A DNA stretch of 64,000 nucleotides from Burkholderia catarinensis (GTDB lineage: Bacteria; Pseudomonadota; Gammaproteobacteria; Burkholderiales; Burkholderiaceae): NCBI RefSeq assembly GCF_001883705.2, contig NZ_MDEQ02000012.1, forward strand, positions 186,001-250,000. Direction: 5' to 3'. The stretch's first letter is position 1; the number at the start of each line of letters is the position of its first letter. The notes below the pieces were generated by a model. It had not been told where the DNA came from, made no database searches, and saw only the letters and a list, made by a program, of their open reading frames with translations. The position numbers and the translations under genes are program-made. Shown here piece by piece: positions 26,368 to 35,918 of the stretch.

Positions 26368-26401
26368 CGGGAGGCGCCGCCGCCGCGGTGCGGGCAGGCG
26401 C

Positions 26402-27223
26402 TCACGGAATCAGCAGCTCGCGACGCCCGTCCGCGTGCTCGATGCGTTCGCCGGCAATGTGCAGGCGCTGATCCTTGCGATAGTCGTAGACCGCGCGCGA
26501 CGCGGCGAGCTGGCCGAAATCGAGTTCGACCGCGTGACGCGATTCGGTGTTGCCGGCTTCGAAGATCATGTTGCCGAACGGATCGACCGCGAGGCTGCCG
26601 CCCGCGTACACGACGTCGTGCGAGCTGCCGCCGACGCGGTTGGCCACCACCGCGAACACCTGGTTCTCCATCGCGCGCGCCGATGCCGACGTGCGGTGCA
26701 CGTAGCGGTACGGCTCCATGTTGCCGTCGGTGATGAGGATCAGTTGCGCGCCGAGCGCGGCGAGCGCGCGGCCGGTTTCCGGGAATTCGTTGTCGTAGCA
26801 GATCAGGAGGCCGATCCGCACGCCGCGCCATTCGACCGTCGCGTAGCGGTCGCCGGGCAGCACGACGCCGTGCTCGCTGACCCACAGGTGCGTCTTCCGA
26901 TAGCGCAGCGCGATGCCGTCCGGCGTGACGAACACGGTCGTGTTGTAGAAGCGTCCGCCATCGTTCTCGATCAGCCCGACCACGACGGCGACGTCGCGTG
27001 CGCGGGCGGCCGCGATGACCGCGCGGATGCTCGGGCCGTCGAGCGGCTCGGCGACGTCGGCGAGATTCGACCGATCGAGGAAGCCGGTAAGCTGCGCTTC
27101 CGGAAACATCACGATGTCGGTGCCGGGTGCGCAGGTCTCGATCGCTTCGAGCGTGCGCTGCAGGTTGTACTTCGTGTCGCCGTCGCGGCCGGCGAGCTGG
27201 ACGATGTCGAGCTTCAGTTTCAT
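26402..27223 (-). CDS. Carbon-nitrogen hydrolase (nitrilase superfamily)
   Basis: A 273-residue amidase with the family triad E42 (MFPEAQLTGF), K111 (RYRKTHLWVSE) and C143 (LLICYDNEFPE). Members hydrolyse amides, carbamoyl groups or nitriles; this length and the YDNEFPE context are common in the aliphatic amidase/N-carbamoyl branches, but the substrate cannot be chosen. The ATG at 27221-27223 starts MKLKLDIVQLAG, the normal first strand. It is convergent with the AtuA-like operon and divergent from the chemoreceptor gene. Confidence 0.92.
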   Translation of the reverse strand: MKLKLDIVQLAGRDGDTKYNLQRTLEAIETCAPGTDIVMFPEAQLTGFLDRSNLADVAEPLDGPSIRAVIAAARARDVAVVVGLIENDGGRFYNTTVFVTPDGIALRYRKTHLWVSEHGVVLPGDRYATVEWRGVRIGLLICYDNEFPETGRALAALGAQLILITDGNMEPYRYVHRTSASARAMENQVFAVVANRVGGSSHDVVYAGGSLAVDPFGNMIFEAGNTESRHAVELDFGQLAASRAVYDYRKDQRLHIAGERIEHADGRRELLIP

Positions 27224-27385
27224 GGGCGATTTCGGTGGCAGGGGCCCGTCGCCGGTGGCGCCGGAAGGGTGGTGAAGAGGCCCCAGTATGCGCTGATCCG
27301 GCGGGTTGCCCATCCCGCCGACGCGTTAACCCTTCGGGGGTATTGATCTGCGCGGCCGCTGTCGGGACGTCCCGGTTTTTTTGAG

Positions 27386-27396
27386 TGGTCTGACCA
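27386..27396. promoter_or_regulatory. Short palindrome, possible GntR-type operator
   Basis: TGGTCTGACCA is a perfect dyad with a one-base centre in the 269-base region between the divergent amidase and chemoreceptor genes. TGGTC-N-GACCA-like boxes are bound by several GntR-family regulators, but no GntR gene is nearby. The assignment is weak. Confidence 0.25.
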
Positions 27397-27492
27397 GTCG
27401 AACCTCAAGTTGCATCGCGGCAGGTCGTTAAAACCGGTTGCGTACTCGTTTGACCATTCAATAACAACGCGCAACCGGAGATCGCCGTCATC

Positions 27493-29322
27493 ATGCTGTC
27501 ATCAATTCGCGCTCGGATCCTGGCGACTTGCGTCGCCATCGTCGTCACGGCGCTGGCTGTAACCGGCGGCCTCGTATACGAGGTCGTCAAGCGACACAAC
27601 GACGAAACCATCGATCAGAACCTGCAGTCGGTTCTGGCCGGCCACGCGCTGGCGCTCGACGAGTGGGTCGCGAGCCGCGCCCAGCAGACCCAGGCGCTCG
27701 CGGATACGCTGCCGGTCGGCGAAGGCGATCCGCTGCCGGCGCTGACGCTGCTCGGCAAGTCGGGCGGCTTCCAGGTGCTGACGCTCGGCCTGCCGGATCG
27801 CACGGCGTTCTCGAATGTCCCGCTCGCGCCCGGCTACGACCCGACCGCGCGCCCGTGGTACAAGCAGGCGGTCGAGGCCGGCCGGCTCGTCGTCACTGCG
27901 TTGTACCGGGATGCCACGACCGGCAAGCCCGCCTTCGCCTTCGCCGCGCCGATCGTCCGCGGCGGCACGCTGAAGGGCGTGCTGGCGGCGAGCCTCTACA
28001 TGGAGCGCGCGAGCGCGATCGTCGCGTCGATGCACCCGAGCCCGGCGAGTTTCGCGTTTCTGGTCGACCGGAGCGGGCGCCTCATCGCGGGCGCGAAGAC
28101 CGACCTGATCATGAAGCCGGCCGCGGAGCTGTCGCCCGAACTGACGCCCGACCGTCTCGCCGGCCTGCAGACCGCGACCGAGCCGGTGGCGATCGCGGTG
28201 GACGGCGTGACCAAGCTGCTTCGTGCGCGCGCGATTGCCGGGACGGACTGGTCGCTCGTGATGGCGCTCGACCAGTCGGACGTGACGTCCGGCATGCGGG
28301 CCGTCGCGACGACGACGCTCGCGGCCATCGTCATCGTGGCCTGTATCGCGGCCGCGCTCGTCGGCGCGCTGACGAACGCGGCGTTCAGGCGTGTGCTGCT
28401 GGTGCGCGACGCGCTGACCGACGTCGCGAGCGGCAGCGGCGACCTGACGAAGCGGTTGCAGGCGGACGGCAACGACGAGGCCGCGCAGATCGCGCGCGCG
28501 TTCAACGTGTTTGCGGAGAAGATCAGCGCGATCCTGCTGGAGATCCGCGGGTTCAGCGAATCCGTGAGCGTGGCGAGCGCGGAGATCGCGCAGGGCAACC
28601 AGGATCTGTCGAGCCGCACCGAGCATGCGGCATCGAGCCTGCAGGAGACCGCGGCAGCGCTCGAGGAGATCGCCGGCACGGCACGCAACTCGGCCGATGC
28701 GGCGACGCAGGTGAACCGGCTCGCGGAATCGGCGTCGGGCGTCGCCATGCGCGGCGGCGAGGTGGTGAGCCAGGTGGTCGCGACGATGGGCGAGATCACG
28801 GCGGCCTCGACCGAAATCTCGAACATCATCGGCGTGATCGACGGCATTGCGTTCCAGACCAACATCCTCGCGTTGAACGCGGCCGTCGAGGCGGCGCGCG
28901 CGAACGAGCACGGGCGCGGCTTCGCGGTCGTCGCGGGCGAGGTGCGCACGCTCGCGCAACGCAGCGCGCAGGCCGCCAAGGAAATCAAGCAGCTGATCCA
29001 GGCGTCCGTCGACAAGATCGAGGGCGGTTCGGGGCTCGTGCACACGGCCGGCGCGACGATGGACGAGATCGTCGAGGGCGTGCGCGGCATCACGAGCGTG
29101 ATCGCGGAAATGACGGTCGCGGCGAACGAGCAGAGCACCGGGCTGGCGCAGGTGAACCAGGCGGTGTCGCAGCTGGATCACTCGACGCAGCAGAACGCGG
29201 CGCTCGTCGAGGAGTCCGCCGCGGCCGCGGCGCAGCTGCGCGAGCAGGCGGCGCGGCTCGCGCGAACGGTCGGCGAATTCAAGCTCGCGCGTCCGCACGC
29301 GGCCGATACGATGCCGGCGTGA
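27493..29322 (+). CDS. Methyl-accepting chemotaxis protein with a periplasmic Cache-type sensor
   Basis: A 609-residue chemoreceptor. TM1 is near residues 9-32, a periplasmic double-Cache-like sensor (about 35-275, with [20 protein letters not shown]) follows, TM2 is near 278-300, then a HAMP segment and the signalling hairpin. The hairpin tip [20 protein letters not shown] and [20 protein letters not shown] is the highly conserved kinase-contacting region. Cache sensors of this form often bind amino acids or organic acids. The ligand is not known; the neighbouring amidase hints at an amide or carboxylate. Confidence 0.95.
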   Translation: MLSSIRARILATCVAIVVTALAVTGGLVYEVVKRHNDETIDQNLQSVLAGHALALDEWVASRAQQTQALADTLPVGEGDPLPALTLLGKSGGFQVLTLGLPDRTAFSNVPLAPGYDPTARPWYKQAVEAGRLVVTALYRDATTGKPAFAFAAPIVRGGTLKGVLAASLYMERASAIVASMHPSPASFAFLVDRSGRLIAGAKTDLIMKPAAELSPELTPDRLAGLQTATEPVAIAVDGVTKLLRARAIAGTDWSLVMALDQSDVTSGMRAVATTTLAAIVIVACIAAALVGALTNAAFRRVLLVRDALTDVASGSGDLTKRLQADGNDEAAQIARAFNVFAEKISAILLEIRGFSESVSVASAEIAQGNQDLSSRTEHAASSLQETAAALEEIAGTARNSADAATQVNRLAESASGVAMRGGEVVSQVVATMGEITAASTEISNIIGVIDGIAFQTNILALNAAVEAARANEHGRGFAVVAGEVRTLAQRSAQAAKEIKQLIQASVDKIEGGSGLVHTAGATMDEIVEGVRGITSVIAEMTVAANEQSTGLAQVNQAVSQLDHSTQQNAALVEESAAAAAQLREQAARLARTVGEFKLARPHAADTMPA

Positions 29323-29379
29323 TGCGGCTCGCGCCGGGCCGCGACGGCGCGGGAGCGGCGCGGTGGCGCGGACCGCGCG

Positions 29380-30171
29380 TTATCGGCCGGTCTGTGCGTT
29401 CAGGAACAGCGAGAACAGCTCCGACTGCGAATTGATGTCGAGCTTCGCGTAGATGTTGCGCCGGTGCACCTTGACCGTTTCGGCCGAAATCGCCAGCTTG
29501 TTCGCGACTTCCTTGTTCGAGCGGCCGCTCAGGATCAGCCGGATCACATCGAGTTCGCGCGCGGTCAGCGGCGTGCCGAGCCGCTCCATCGCCTGCTCGA
29601 AGCCGTCCGCGCCGCCGGACCGGCGCGGCGGCGCATGCTCCGCCGGCGTGGGCTCGAACGCGAGCCGCTGGCGCATCAGCCCGGCCACCCACGGCCGGAT
29701 CAGGTCGAGCAGCGCGACCTGTTCGGGGCTGAAGCGCCGCTTGCTGCCGAGCGACAGGCACAGCGTGCGCGCGTCGTCGAGCACGACGTTGAATTGCACC
29801 TCGTCCTCGACGACGTTGTGCGTGAAATAGAGCGTGTAGTACTCGGTGTCGCGAAAGCATTCCGGTGCGACGTCGGACAGCCGGAACAGGCCGCTCCTCG
29901 GCGCGTCGCGGTTCGCGATGTAGAACGGGTCGAGCTGGTACAGGCCCTGCACGTAGTCGCGGAACAGCGGATCGGGGCCGTCGCCTTCGTACGGGCATTC
30001 GGCGAACACCTGCGGACGGCCGTCGCCGAACGTCAGCGCGACCCAGCTGTCGACCGCGACGTATTCCTCGATCAGCCGGATCAGCGCCAGCCAGAAGCCC
30101 GGCTGGTCGAGCGACTCGATGAGCCGCCCGACCGACCGGTGCCATGCGACATCCTGCAAGGTCAGGTTCAT
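29380..30171 (-). CDS. LuxR-family transcriptional regulator
   Basis: A 263-residue protein with a C-terminal LuxR helix-turn-helix (LTARELDVIRLILSGRSNKE, NKLAISAETVKVHRRNIYAK). The N-terminal 180 residues resemble a GAF/PAS-like sensor but lack the recognisable acyl-homoserine-lactone signature residues, so quorum-sensing binding should not be assumed. The regulator is convergent with the chemoreceptor gene. The target genes are unknown. Confidence 0.9.
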   Translation of the reverse strand: MNLTLQDVAWHRSVGRLIESLDQPGFWLALIRLIEEYVAVDSWVALTFGDGRPQVFAECPYEGDGPDPLFRDYVQGLYQLDPFYIANRDAPRSGLFRLSDVAPECFRDTEYYTLYFTHNVVEDEVQFNVVLDDARTLCLSLGSKRRFSPEQVALLDLIRPWVAGLMRQRLAFEPTPAEHAPPRRSGGADGFEQAMERLGTPLTARELDVIRLILSGRSNKEVANKLAISAETVKVHRRNIYAKLDINSQSELFSLFLNAQTGR

Positions 30172-30535
30172 GCGAGTATCCGTGTCTCCGTGTCGGGCCG
30201 GGCGATGCGCGCTTGCGATGCCGTGCCGTGCGTGTGTACGCTACGGGCTCGCGCGTGCGGCACGGGTCGCGCGCATCGACCGGACTCTGGAATGAAGAAC
30301 GAGATCGTAACGCCGGGCGGCGCGCATGGCGAGGCCGGGTGCCGTCGGCGGCTCCCGGCGATCGCCGTGCGTGCCGCGCTGGCCGGGCTGTGCTGCGCGG
30401 GCGCGGTGGCGCCGAAGGGTGGGTGCCCACCGCGCGGCTGAAGCCGGACGGCACCGGCATTGCGCCACGGCAACCGTGATCGCGCGCGCTCGCAATCATC
30501 CGTTACACGCTTTTTCACTCCGACCGAACCTCGTC
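30172..30535. other. Intergenic region with a possible broken small gene
   Basis: An ATG at 30292 opens a 49-codon frame (MKNEIVTPGGAHGEAG, then a hydrophobic stretch LPAIAVRAALAGLCCAGA). The adjacent frame continues with GWVPTARLKPDGTGIAPRQP to a stop at 30477-30479. One base gained or lost near 30415 would join them into a protein of about 62 residues with an export-like start. I could not match it to any family, so it may be chance. The rest of the region shows no clear feature. Confidence 0.25.
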
Positions 30536-31351
30536 ATGACTGTCTCGCACCGGAAAAAACGTCTCAAGCCGTGCGCGGCTTCGCTCGCCTCGCTCGCGGT
30601 GCTCACGGCGCTCTCTGCGTTGTCGCCCGTCCACGCCGCCGATCCGGTTCAACCCGACCGTCAGCTGAAGACGTTCATCCACGACAGTTACGGCGATTGG
30701 CGTGCGGACCGCAAGGGCTGGCAGGCGGACGGGGACGACGTCATCTATGCGCCATGCAGCGCGCTGCGCGTCGCGACCGCGGACGGCCCGCGCATGCTGC
30801 TCGCGATGTGCGGCGAGACCGAAGCGGCCGTGCAGAACGGGATGCCGGGCATGGATTCCGATGCGACGCCGGGCACGATCGACTTGTACGTGCTGCAGCC
30901 TGCGCCGGACGGAAAGACGCTCGAACCGGTGCTGAAGAAGACGGGTATTACATCGGGCCAGCGTGGCGAGCCGGGCACGGTGAGCATCCAGCGGCTCGGG
31001 CCGCACCTGTTCGGTTTCGTGATCGGCGAGCGCGATTCGCGGCAAGGCTATACGCAAAGCCTCCGCTCGATCTGGCTGCCGTACGGCAATGCGCTGGTGC
31101 TGGCGGCGGCGCGCATCGACGAGGCGCTCGACAATGCGGAGTCGGCCGAATGTGCGAACGCGCAGGCACGCTGCGAGGAACGTCGCTTCGAGATCGCGCC
31201 GGACATGACCGGCGCCGGCGACGTCTATCCGCTGACTGTCACGGAAACGGGCACGCGCGGCGACAAGCGCATTCACGTGCGCCATACGGTGAAATTCGAC
31301 GCGGCGCGCGGCCGCTACATCGTGCCGAAGGCGCTGCGCGAAGGGTACTGA
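30536..31351 (+). CDS. Exported protein of unknown function
   Basis: A 271-residue protein with an N-terminal signal (KKRLKPCAASLASLAVLTAL, ending SPVHAADP). The mature part begins LKTFIHDSYGDWRADRKGWQ and contains GPHLFGFVIGERDSRQGYTQ and four cysteines (two in CANAQARCEE) that could form disulfides in the periplasm. I do not recognise the family. The upstream extension of the frame is not leader-like, so the ATG at 30536 is used. It is convergent with the lipid-cluster cytidylyltransferase and seems to be transcribed alone. Confidence 0.8.
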   Translation: MTVSHRKKRLKPCAASLASLAVLTALSALSPVHAADPVQPDRQLKTFIHDSYGDWRADRKGWQADGDDVIYAPCSALRVATADGPRMLLAMCGETEAAVQNGMPGMDSDATPGTIDLYVLQPAPDGKTLEPVLKKTGITSGQRGEPGTVSIQRLGPHLFGFVIGERDSRQGYTQSLRSIWLPYGNALVLAAARIDEALDNAESAECANAQARCEERRFEIAPDMTGAGDVYPLTVTETGTRGDKRIHVRHTVKFDAARGRYIVPKALREGY

Positions 31352-31393
31352 TCCTTCGCGCGCAGGAACGGGCGGCGATGCGCCGCCCGCGCA

Positions 31394-32323
31394 TCACACG
31401 TACAGGTAGCGCACGAGGTGGAAGAACACCGGCGCGGCGAAGCAGATCGAGTCGACGCGATCGAGCATCCCGCCGTGGCCCGCGATCATCGAGCCCCAGT
31501 CCTTGGTGCCGAGCGAGCGCTTGACGGCCGACAGCACGAGGCCGCCGACGAAGCCCGCGATCACGATCGCGAGCGAGATCCCGAACGCCGCGCCGAAGCT
31601 GAACGGCGTCACGCGATACAGCGACGCGCCGCACAGCGTCGCGAGCAGGCCGCCGCCGATGAAGCCCTCGATCGTCTTCGACGGCGACAGCTGCGGGGCG
31701 ATCTTGCGGCGCCCGAACAGCTTGCCGACGACGTACTGCAGCACGTCGCTGATCTGCACGACGAACAGGAAGAAGAACAGCAGCAGCGCGTTTTGCCCCG
31801 CGTAGCGCGGAATGTCGAGGATCAGCACGGCCGGTGCATGGCTCAGCCCGTACACGCACACCATCAGCGCCCAGTTGATCTTCGCGTTGCGGCTCAGGAA
31901 TTCGCGCGTGTCCTGCGTGAGCGCCGACACGAGCGACATCGCGAAGAACAGGTGCACCGGCACGAAGATCGAATACATCCCGTACCAGTTGATCCCGAGC
32001 AGCAGGTACTGCACGGGGATCGCGATGAAGAACGCGATGAACAGCGTCGTATGGTCGCTCGCGGTGGTCGGCGTGAGCGTGATGAATTCGCGCAGCGTCA
32101 GGTACGACAGCAGCGCGAACACCAGGTACGTGACGTTGTTGCCGAGGCCGATCGCGATGGCCATGATCGCGATCATCGCCCACCACGCGCGGATGCGCTG
32201 GTTCAGGTTGACGATGGTCGAGCTCTGGCCGCCGCTGCGTGCGCCGAGGATCGCGCCGATCACGGTGGCGACGACGAGCACGCCCGTGACGCCCGCGACC
32301 AGTTCCCAGAAGAGAGTTCGCAT
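31394..32323 (-). CDS. CDP-diglyceride synthase-like (phosphatidate cytidylyltransferase), YnbB-type
   Basis: A 309-residue membrane enzyme with about eight hydrophobic segments that should condense phosphatidic acid and CTP to CDP-diacylglycerol. The catalytic signature is complete: SPSKTIEGFIGG and, near the C-terminus, SAVKRSLGTKDWGSMIAG followed by GHGGMLDRVDSI. It belongs to the accessory YnbB branch rather than the housekeeping CdsA. It follows the acyltransferase gene leftward with a 37-base gap, so the pair forms the left arm of the ynb-like lipid cluster. Confidence 0.92.
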   Translation of the reverse strand: MRTLFWELVAGVTGVLVVATVIGAILGARSGGQSSTIVNLNQRIRAWWAMIAIMAIAIGLGNNVTYLVFALLSYLTLREFITLTPTTASDHTTLFIAFFIAIPVQYLLLGINWYGMYSIFVPVHLFFAMSLVSALTQDTREFLSRNAKINWALMVCVYGLSHAPAVLILDIPRYAGQNALLLFFFLFVVQISDVLQYVVGKLFGRRKIAPQLSPSKTIEGFIGGGLLATLCGASLYRVTPFSFGAAFGISLAIVIAGFVGGLVLSAVKRSLGTKDWGSMIAGHGGMLDRVDSICFAAPVFFHLVRYLYV

Positions 32324-32360
32324 GGGGATATCCGGAAAAAGGGAGAAGAGGGCGCCGCGT

Positions 32361-32993
32361 TCAGCCTGCCGGCCGCTGTGGCGGCGCGAGCGCGACGACC
32401 GCGTCGCGCATGCGGGCGAGGAAGGTCGGCTTCTCTTCCTGGCCGCCGAGCGCGTCGTTCGAGCCGAAGTGCACCTTGCAGATCAGCGGCACGGGCCAGA
32501 TCGCGCCCTTCGGCATGATGCGCTGCAGGTTCTCGAGGTAGACGGGCGCGAGCGCGACGTTCGGGAATTCGGTCGCGAGATGGAACAGCCCGCTCTTGAA
32601 CGGTTGCGGCAGCACCTCGGCGCCGCGCGTGCCTTCCGGGAAGATGATGATCGAATGGCCTTGCCGCAGCGCGTCGCGCACGGGGTCCAGAGGATCGCCA
32701 CCGGATTCGCGGTGGCGGTCGATCAGCACGACGTTCAGCAGCTTCTGCGCGATGTGGCGCTTCATGTTGCTGCTGTCCCAGTAGTCGCGCGCGGCGACCG
32801 GCCGCACGACCGCGCGCACGTTGCGCGGCAGCGCGGCGAGGATCGCGAGCGTGTCGATGTGGCTCGTATGGTTCGAGAAATAGATCTTCTGCGTCGGGGA
32901 CGGCGGCGCCTGATGCCAGACCGGATACGCGCCGGCGACGAGCCGCACGATGGACAGCAGGAAATCGCGCTGCCAGACGTTGAGGATGTTCAT
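32361..32993 (-). CDS. 1-acyl-glycerol-3-phosphate acyltransferase-like (PlsC family)
   Basis: A 210-residue acyltransferase. Motif I is NHTSHIDT, motif III is IIFPEGTRG, and PVYLEN is in the position of motif IV. It should acylate lysophosphatidate, producing the phosphatidic acid used by the cytidylyltransferase that follows it. I chose the ATG at 32991-32993 (MNILNVWQRDFLLSIV) because AGGAGG lies about ten bases before it; longer in-frame starts add a non-conserved extension. First gene of the leftward arm of the lipid cluster. Confidence 0.92.
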   Translation of the reverse strand: MNILNVWQRDFLLSIVRLVAGAYPVWHQAPPSPTQKIYFSNHTSHIDTLAILAALPRNVRAVVRPVAARDYWDSSNMKRHIAQKLLNVVLIDRHRESGGDPLDPVRDALRQGHSIIIFPEGTRGAEVLPQPFKSGLFHLATEFPNVALAPVYLENLQRIMPKGAIWPVPLICKVHFGSNDALGGQEEKPTFLARMRDAVVALAPPQRPAG

Positions 32994-33449
32994 CGGTGCG
33001 GCGCCTCCTGCCTGCATGCCCGGCCGGCCGCGCAAGCGCGGCCGGCGGGACCCCGGAATGCCGGCGCGACAGGACGCGCGCCGGACGGCTCTTGTTTAAA
33101 TTTTTTCAAATTCGTGGCTGCCTGTCGCAGGTCCGCGAGAATCGGACGATTCGCCGTCACGCGCTGTTGCGTCGCGGCGAATGCGCCGGTCGGCGGCGTG
33201 ATAAACGGCTGTTGCACGAGTGCCCGTTTGCAGTTCGAATAGATCTTGCTGCGATCGGGCCAGCGGATTATCGCGAGTTTCCGTCAAAAACACCAGATTG
33301 GCGCCGCGCGGCGGGCCGGGCCGCATGCTTGACGCATCGGGGCCGCTCGGCGACGATGAGGGCCGTCCATTGAAAGCCTGCAAAGGTCGTTTCGCCGCCC
33401 GGGGCATGGCGGCAGGAAACGTGTCCGATTGTGCCGCGCAAATAAAACG
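32994..33449. other. Divergent promoter region of the ynb-like lipid cluster
   Basis: About 456 bases between the two arms of the lipid cluster. It carries the hairpin listed separately and an AT-rich tract around 33094-33112, suited to promoter sequences. No small coding frame looks real. Confidence 0.6.
33023..33046 (-). repeat. Perfect 11-bp inverted repeat in the acyltransferase leader
   Basis: GCCGGCCGCGC and its exact complement are separated by only AA, 30 bases before the acyltransferase ATG and just upstream of its AGGAGG. In mRNA this would form a very stable hairpin beside the ribosome site. There is no T run, so it is not an ordinary terminator. Confidence 0.6.
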
Positions 33450-34055
33450 ATGAGCCTCTACGCACTCAAACCCAAATTCCAGAACCGTCTGCGGCCATTC
33501 GCGGACTCGCTCGCCGCACGCGGCGTCACCGCCAACCAGGTCACGCTGTTCGCGGCCGGCGGCTCGATCGTCGTCGGCGCGCTGGCCGGGCTCGGCGTGT
33601 TCGCCCGCGCGCTGTTCCTGCTGATCCCGCTGTGGCTGTTCGCGCGGATGGCGCTCAACGCGATCGACGGGATGCTCGCGCGAGAGCACGGCCAGAAGAG
33701 CACGCTCGGCGCATACCTGAACGAACTCGGCGACGTCGTGTCCGACATCGCGCTGGTGCTGCCGTTTCTCGCGATTCCGGCGTTCGCGCCGGCAGACGTC
33801 TGGCTGTTCGCGCTGACGGCGGTGATCGTCGAATGCGCGGGGCTGATCGGCCCGCTGGTCGGCGTGAGCCGCCGCTACGACGGCCCGTTCGGCAAGAGCG
33901 ACCGCGCGCTGGCGCTCGGCGCGTTCGCGCTGTGGATCGGCTTCGGCCTGCCGGTCGGCAGCGTCGCCGCGTGGCTGTGGCGGCTGCTGATCGTGCTGTC
34001 GATCGTGACCGTCGTGCGGCGCGTGCAGGCCGGCATCGCGGAAAAGGGCGGTTAA
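33450..34055 (+). CDS. CDP-alcohol phosphatidyltransferase, YnbA-type
   Basis: A 201-residue membrane enzyme with about five to six hydrophobic segments that transfers the phosphatidyl group of CDP-diacylglycerol to an alcohol. The metal-binding motif reads DGMLAREHGQKSTLGAYLNE followed by LGDVVSD; compared with the classical DG-x2-AR-x8-G-x3-D-x3-D there is a four-residue longer spacing to the last Asp pair, as in this accessory subfamily. The acceptor alcohol is unknown. The ATG 33450 gives the conserved start MSLYALKPKFQNRLRPFA. First gene of the rightward arm of the lipid cluster. Confidence 0.92.
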   Translation: MSLYALKPKFQNRLRPFADSLAARGVTANQVTLFAAGGSIVVGALAGLGVFARALFLLIPLWLFARMALNAIDGMLAREHGQKSTLGAYLNELGDVVSDIALVLPFLAIPAFAPADVWLFALTAVIVECAGLIGPLVGVSRRYDGPFGKSDRALALGAFALWIGFGLPVGSVAAWLWRLLIVLSIVTVVRRVQAGIAEKGG

Positions 34056-34148
34056 GTAGGCGGTTAAGCGGGCGGTTGCCGGAGGTTGCAGTACCGGGCG
34101 CCGGAGGGCGGCGCCGAATGATTCGAATAACGAAACGAGAGAGATCAC

Positions 34149-35918
34149 ATGAGCACACGCATGGCCCGCGAGGCTGACTTCATCACGCACGACGGCGAAA
34201 CGCTGTTCTATCGTCACTGGCCCGCGACGGGCCCACGCTGCCGCGGCGCGATCGTGCTGCTGCATCGCGGCCACGAACATTCGGCGCGCGTCGCCCACCT
34301 CGTCGACGAGCTCGACCTGCCCGATTTCGCGTTTTTCGCATGGGACGCGCGCGGCCACGGCCGTTCGCCCGGCGCGCGCGGCTATAGCCCGAGCGCGGCC
34401 GCGTCGGTGCGCGACCTGCAGACCTTCGTCGAACATATCCGCGACACGCACGGCGTCGCGATCGAGGACATGGCCGTGGTCGGCCAGAGCGTCGGCGCGG
34501 TGCTCGCGGCCACCTGGGCGCACGATTACGCGCCGCCGATCCGCTGCCTCGTCGTCGCGTCGCCGGCGTTCCACATCAAGCTCTACGTACCGTTCGCGCG
34601 GCCGGGGCTGCGGCTGATGCACAAGCTGCGCGGGCTGTTCTACGTGAACAGCTACGTGAAGCCGAAATTCCTCACGCACGATCCCGAACGGATCGCGAGC
34701 TACGCGTCCGATCCGTTGATCACGCGGCCGATCGCGGTGAACATGCTGCTCGACCTGCACGACACCGCGCAGCGGATCGTCGCCGACGCGGCCGCGATCA
34801 CCGTGCCGACCCAACTGCTGATCTCGGGCGCCGACTGGGTCGTGCATCGCGGCCCGCAGGACCGCTTCTTCGAACGGCTCGGCTCCGCGCGCAAGGAGCG
34901 CATCGTGCTGCCGGGCTTCTATCACGACACGCTCGGCGAACGCGACCGCGCGCAGGCGCTCGCGCCGCTGCGCACGTTCGTGCTGCGCGAATTCGATGCG
35001 CCGAGCCCGCGCGTGTCGCTCGCCGATGCCGACCGGCGCGGTGCGTTCCACGACGAATACGCGGCGCTCGGCCGTCCGCCCGCGAATGCGTTCGCGCGTG
35101 CGTACTGGGCGCTCACGCGGGCCGGCCTGAAAGCCGGCGGCGCGCTGTCGGACGGCATCGCGCTCGGGCTGCGGCTCGGCTTCGATTCGGGCTCGACGCT
35201 CGACTACGTGTACCGCAACCGTGCGCAGGGGCGGCTCGGCGTCGGTGCGCTGATCGATCGCACCTATCTCGATTCGCCGGGCTGGATCGGCATCCGCCAG
35301 CGCAAGGTGCACCTGCAGGAACTGATCGGCACGGCGATCGGCCGCCTGCGCGGCCACGGCACGCCGGTGCGGATCGTCGACATCGCGGCCGGGCACGGGC
35401 GCTACGTGCTCGACGCGATCGCGACGGCCGCCGAGCGCGACGGCGCGGCACCCGACGACATCACGCTGCGCGACTACAGCCCGCCGAACGTCGAGGCCGG
35501 GCGCGTGCTGATCGCGCAGCGCGGCCTCGAGCCGATCGCGCGCTTCGAGCGCGGCGACGCGTTCGACGAGGCATCGCTCTCGACACTCGAGCCGCGTCCG
35601 ACGCTTGCGATCGTGTCGGGCCTCTACGAGCTGTTCGGCGAGAACGCGCTGATCGAACGTTCGCTGCGCGGGCTCGCGCACGCCGTGCCGCCGGGCGGCT
35701 ATCTCGTCTATACGGGGCAGCCGTGGCACCCGCAGCTCGAATTCATCGCGCGCGCGCTGAACAATCACCGCGGCGAGGCGACCTGGGTGATGCGCCGCCG
35801 CTCGCAGGCCGAGATGGACGAACTCGTCGCGCGCGCGGGCTTCCGCAAGCTCGACCAGCGGATCGACGAAATGGGCATCTTCACGGTCAGTCTCGCGCAG
35901 CGGGTCGACGCGTCATGA
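34149..35918 (+). CDS. Alpha/beta hydrolase fused to a class I SAM methyltransferase, YnbC-type
   Basis: A 589-residue two-domain protein. Residues 1-290 form a monoacylglycerol-lipase-like hydrolase with HRGHEHS (39-45), nucleophile S114 in VGQSVGAVLA and later GADWVVHRGPQD and YHDTLGE. Residues about 340-589 form a methyltransferase with the SAM motif RIVDIAAGHGRYVLDAI and LRDYSPPNVEAGR. The two activities suggest deacylation and methylation of one lipid-linked substrate. The stop overlaps the next gene (ATGA). The gene order matches E. coli ynbC; the exact reaction is not known. Confidence 0.9.
   Translation: MSTRMAREADFITHDGETLFYRHWPATGPRCRGAIVLLHRGHEHSARVAHLVDELDLPDFAFFAWDARGHGRSPGARGYSPSAAASVRDLQTFVEHIRDTHGVAIEDMAVVGQSVGAVLAATWAHDYAPPIRCLVVASPAFHIKLYVPFARPGLRLMHKLRGLFYVNSYVKPKFLTHDPERIASYASDPLITRPIAVNMLLDLHDTAQRIVADAAAITVPTQLLISGADWVVHRGPQDRFFERLGSARKERIVLPGFYHDTLGERDRAQALAPLRTFVLREFDAPSPRVSLADADRRGAFHDEYAALGRPPANAFARAYWALTRAGLKAGGALSDGIALGLRLGFDSGSTLDYVYRNRAQGRLGVGALIDRTYLDSPGWIGIRQRKVHLQELIGTAIGRLRGHGTPVRIVDIAAGHGRYVLDAIATAAERDGAAPDDITLRDYSPPNVEAGRVLIAQRGLEPIARFERGDAFDEASLSTLEPRPTLAIVSGLYELFGENALIERSLRGLAHAVPPGGYLVYTGQPWHPQLEFIARALNNHRGEATWVMRRRSQAEMDELVARAGFRKLDQRIDEMGIFTVSLAQRVDAS

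Noticed and set aside
27370-27384. A palindrome followed by seven T residues, terminator-like
   Set aside because: CGGGACGTCCCG leaves only a four-base stem once a loop is allowed, and no rightward gene ends upstream of it.
29380-30171. Acyl-homoserine-lactone quorum-sensing regulator
   Set aside because: The N-terminal domain does not show the invariant Trp/Tyr/Asp pattern clearly, and no luxI-type synthase is nearby, so only LuxR-type DNA binding is claimed.
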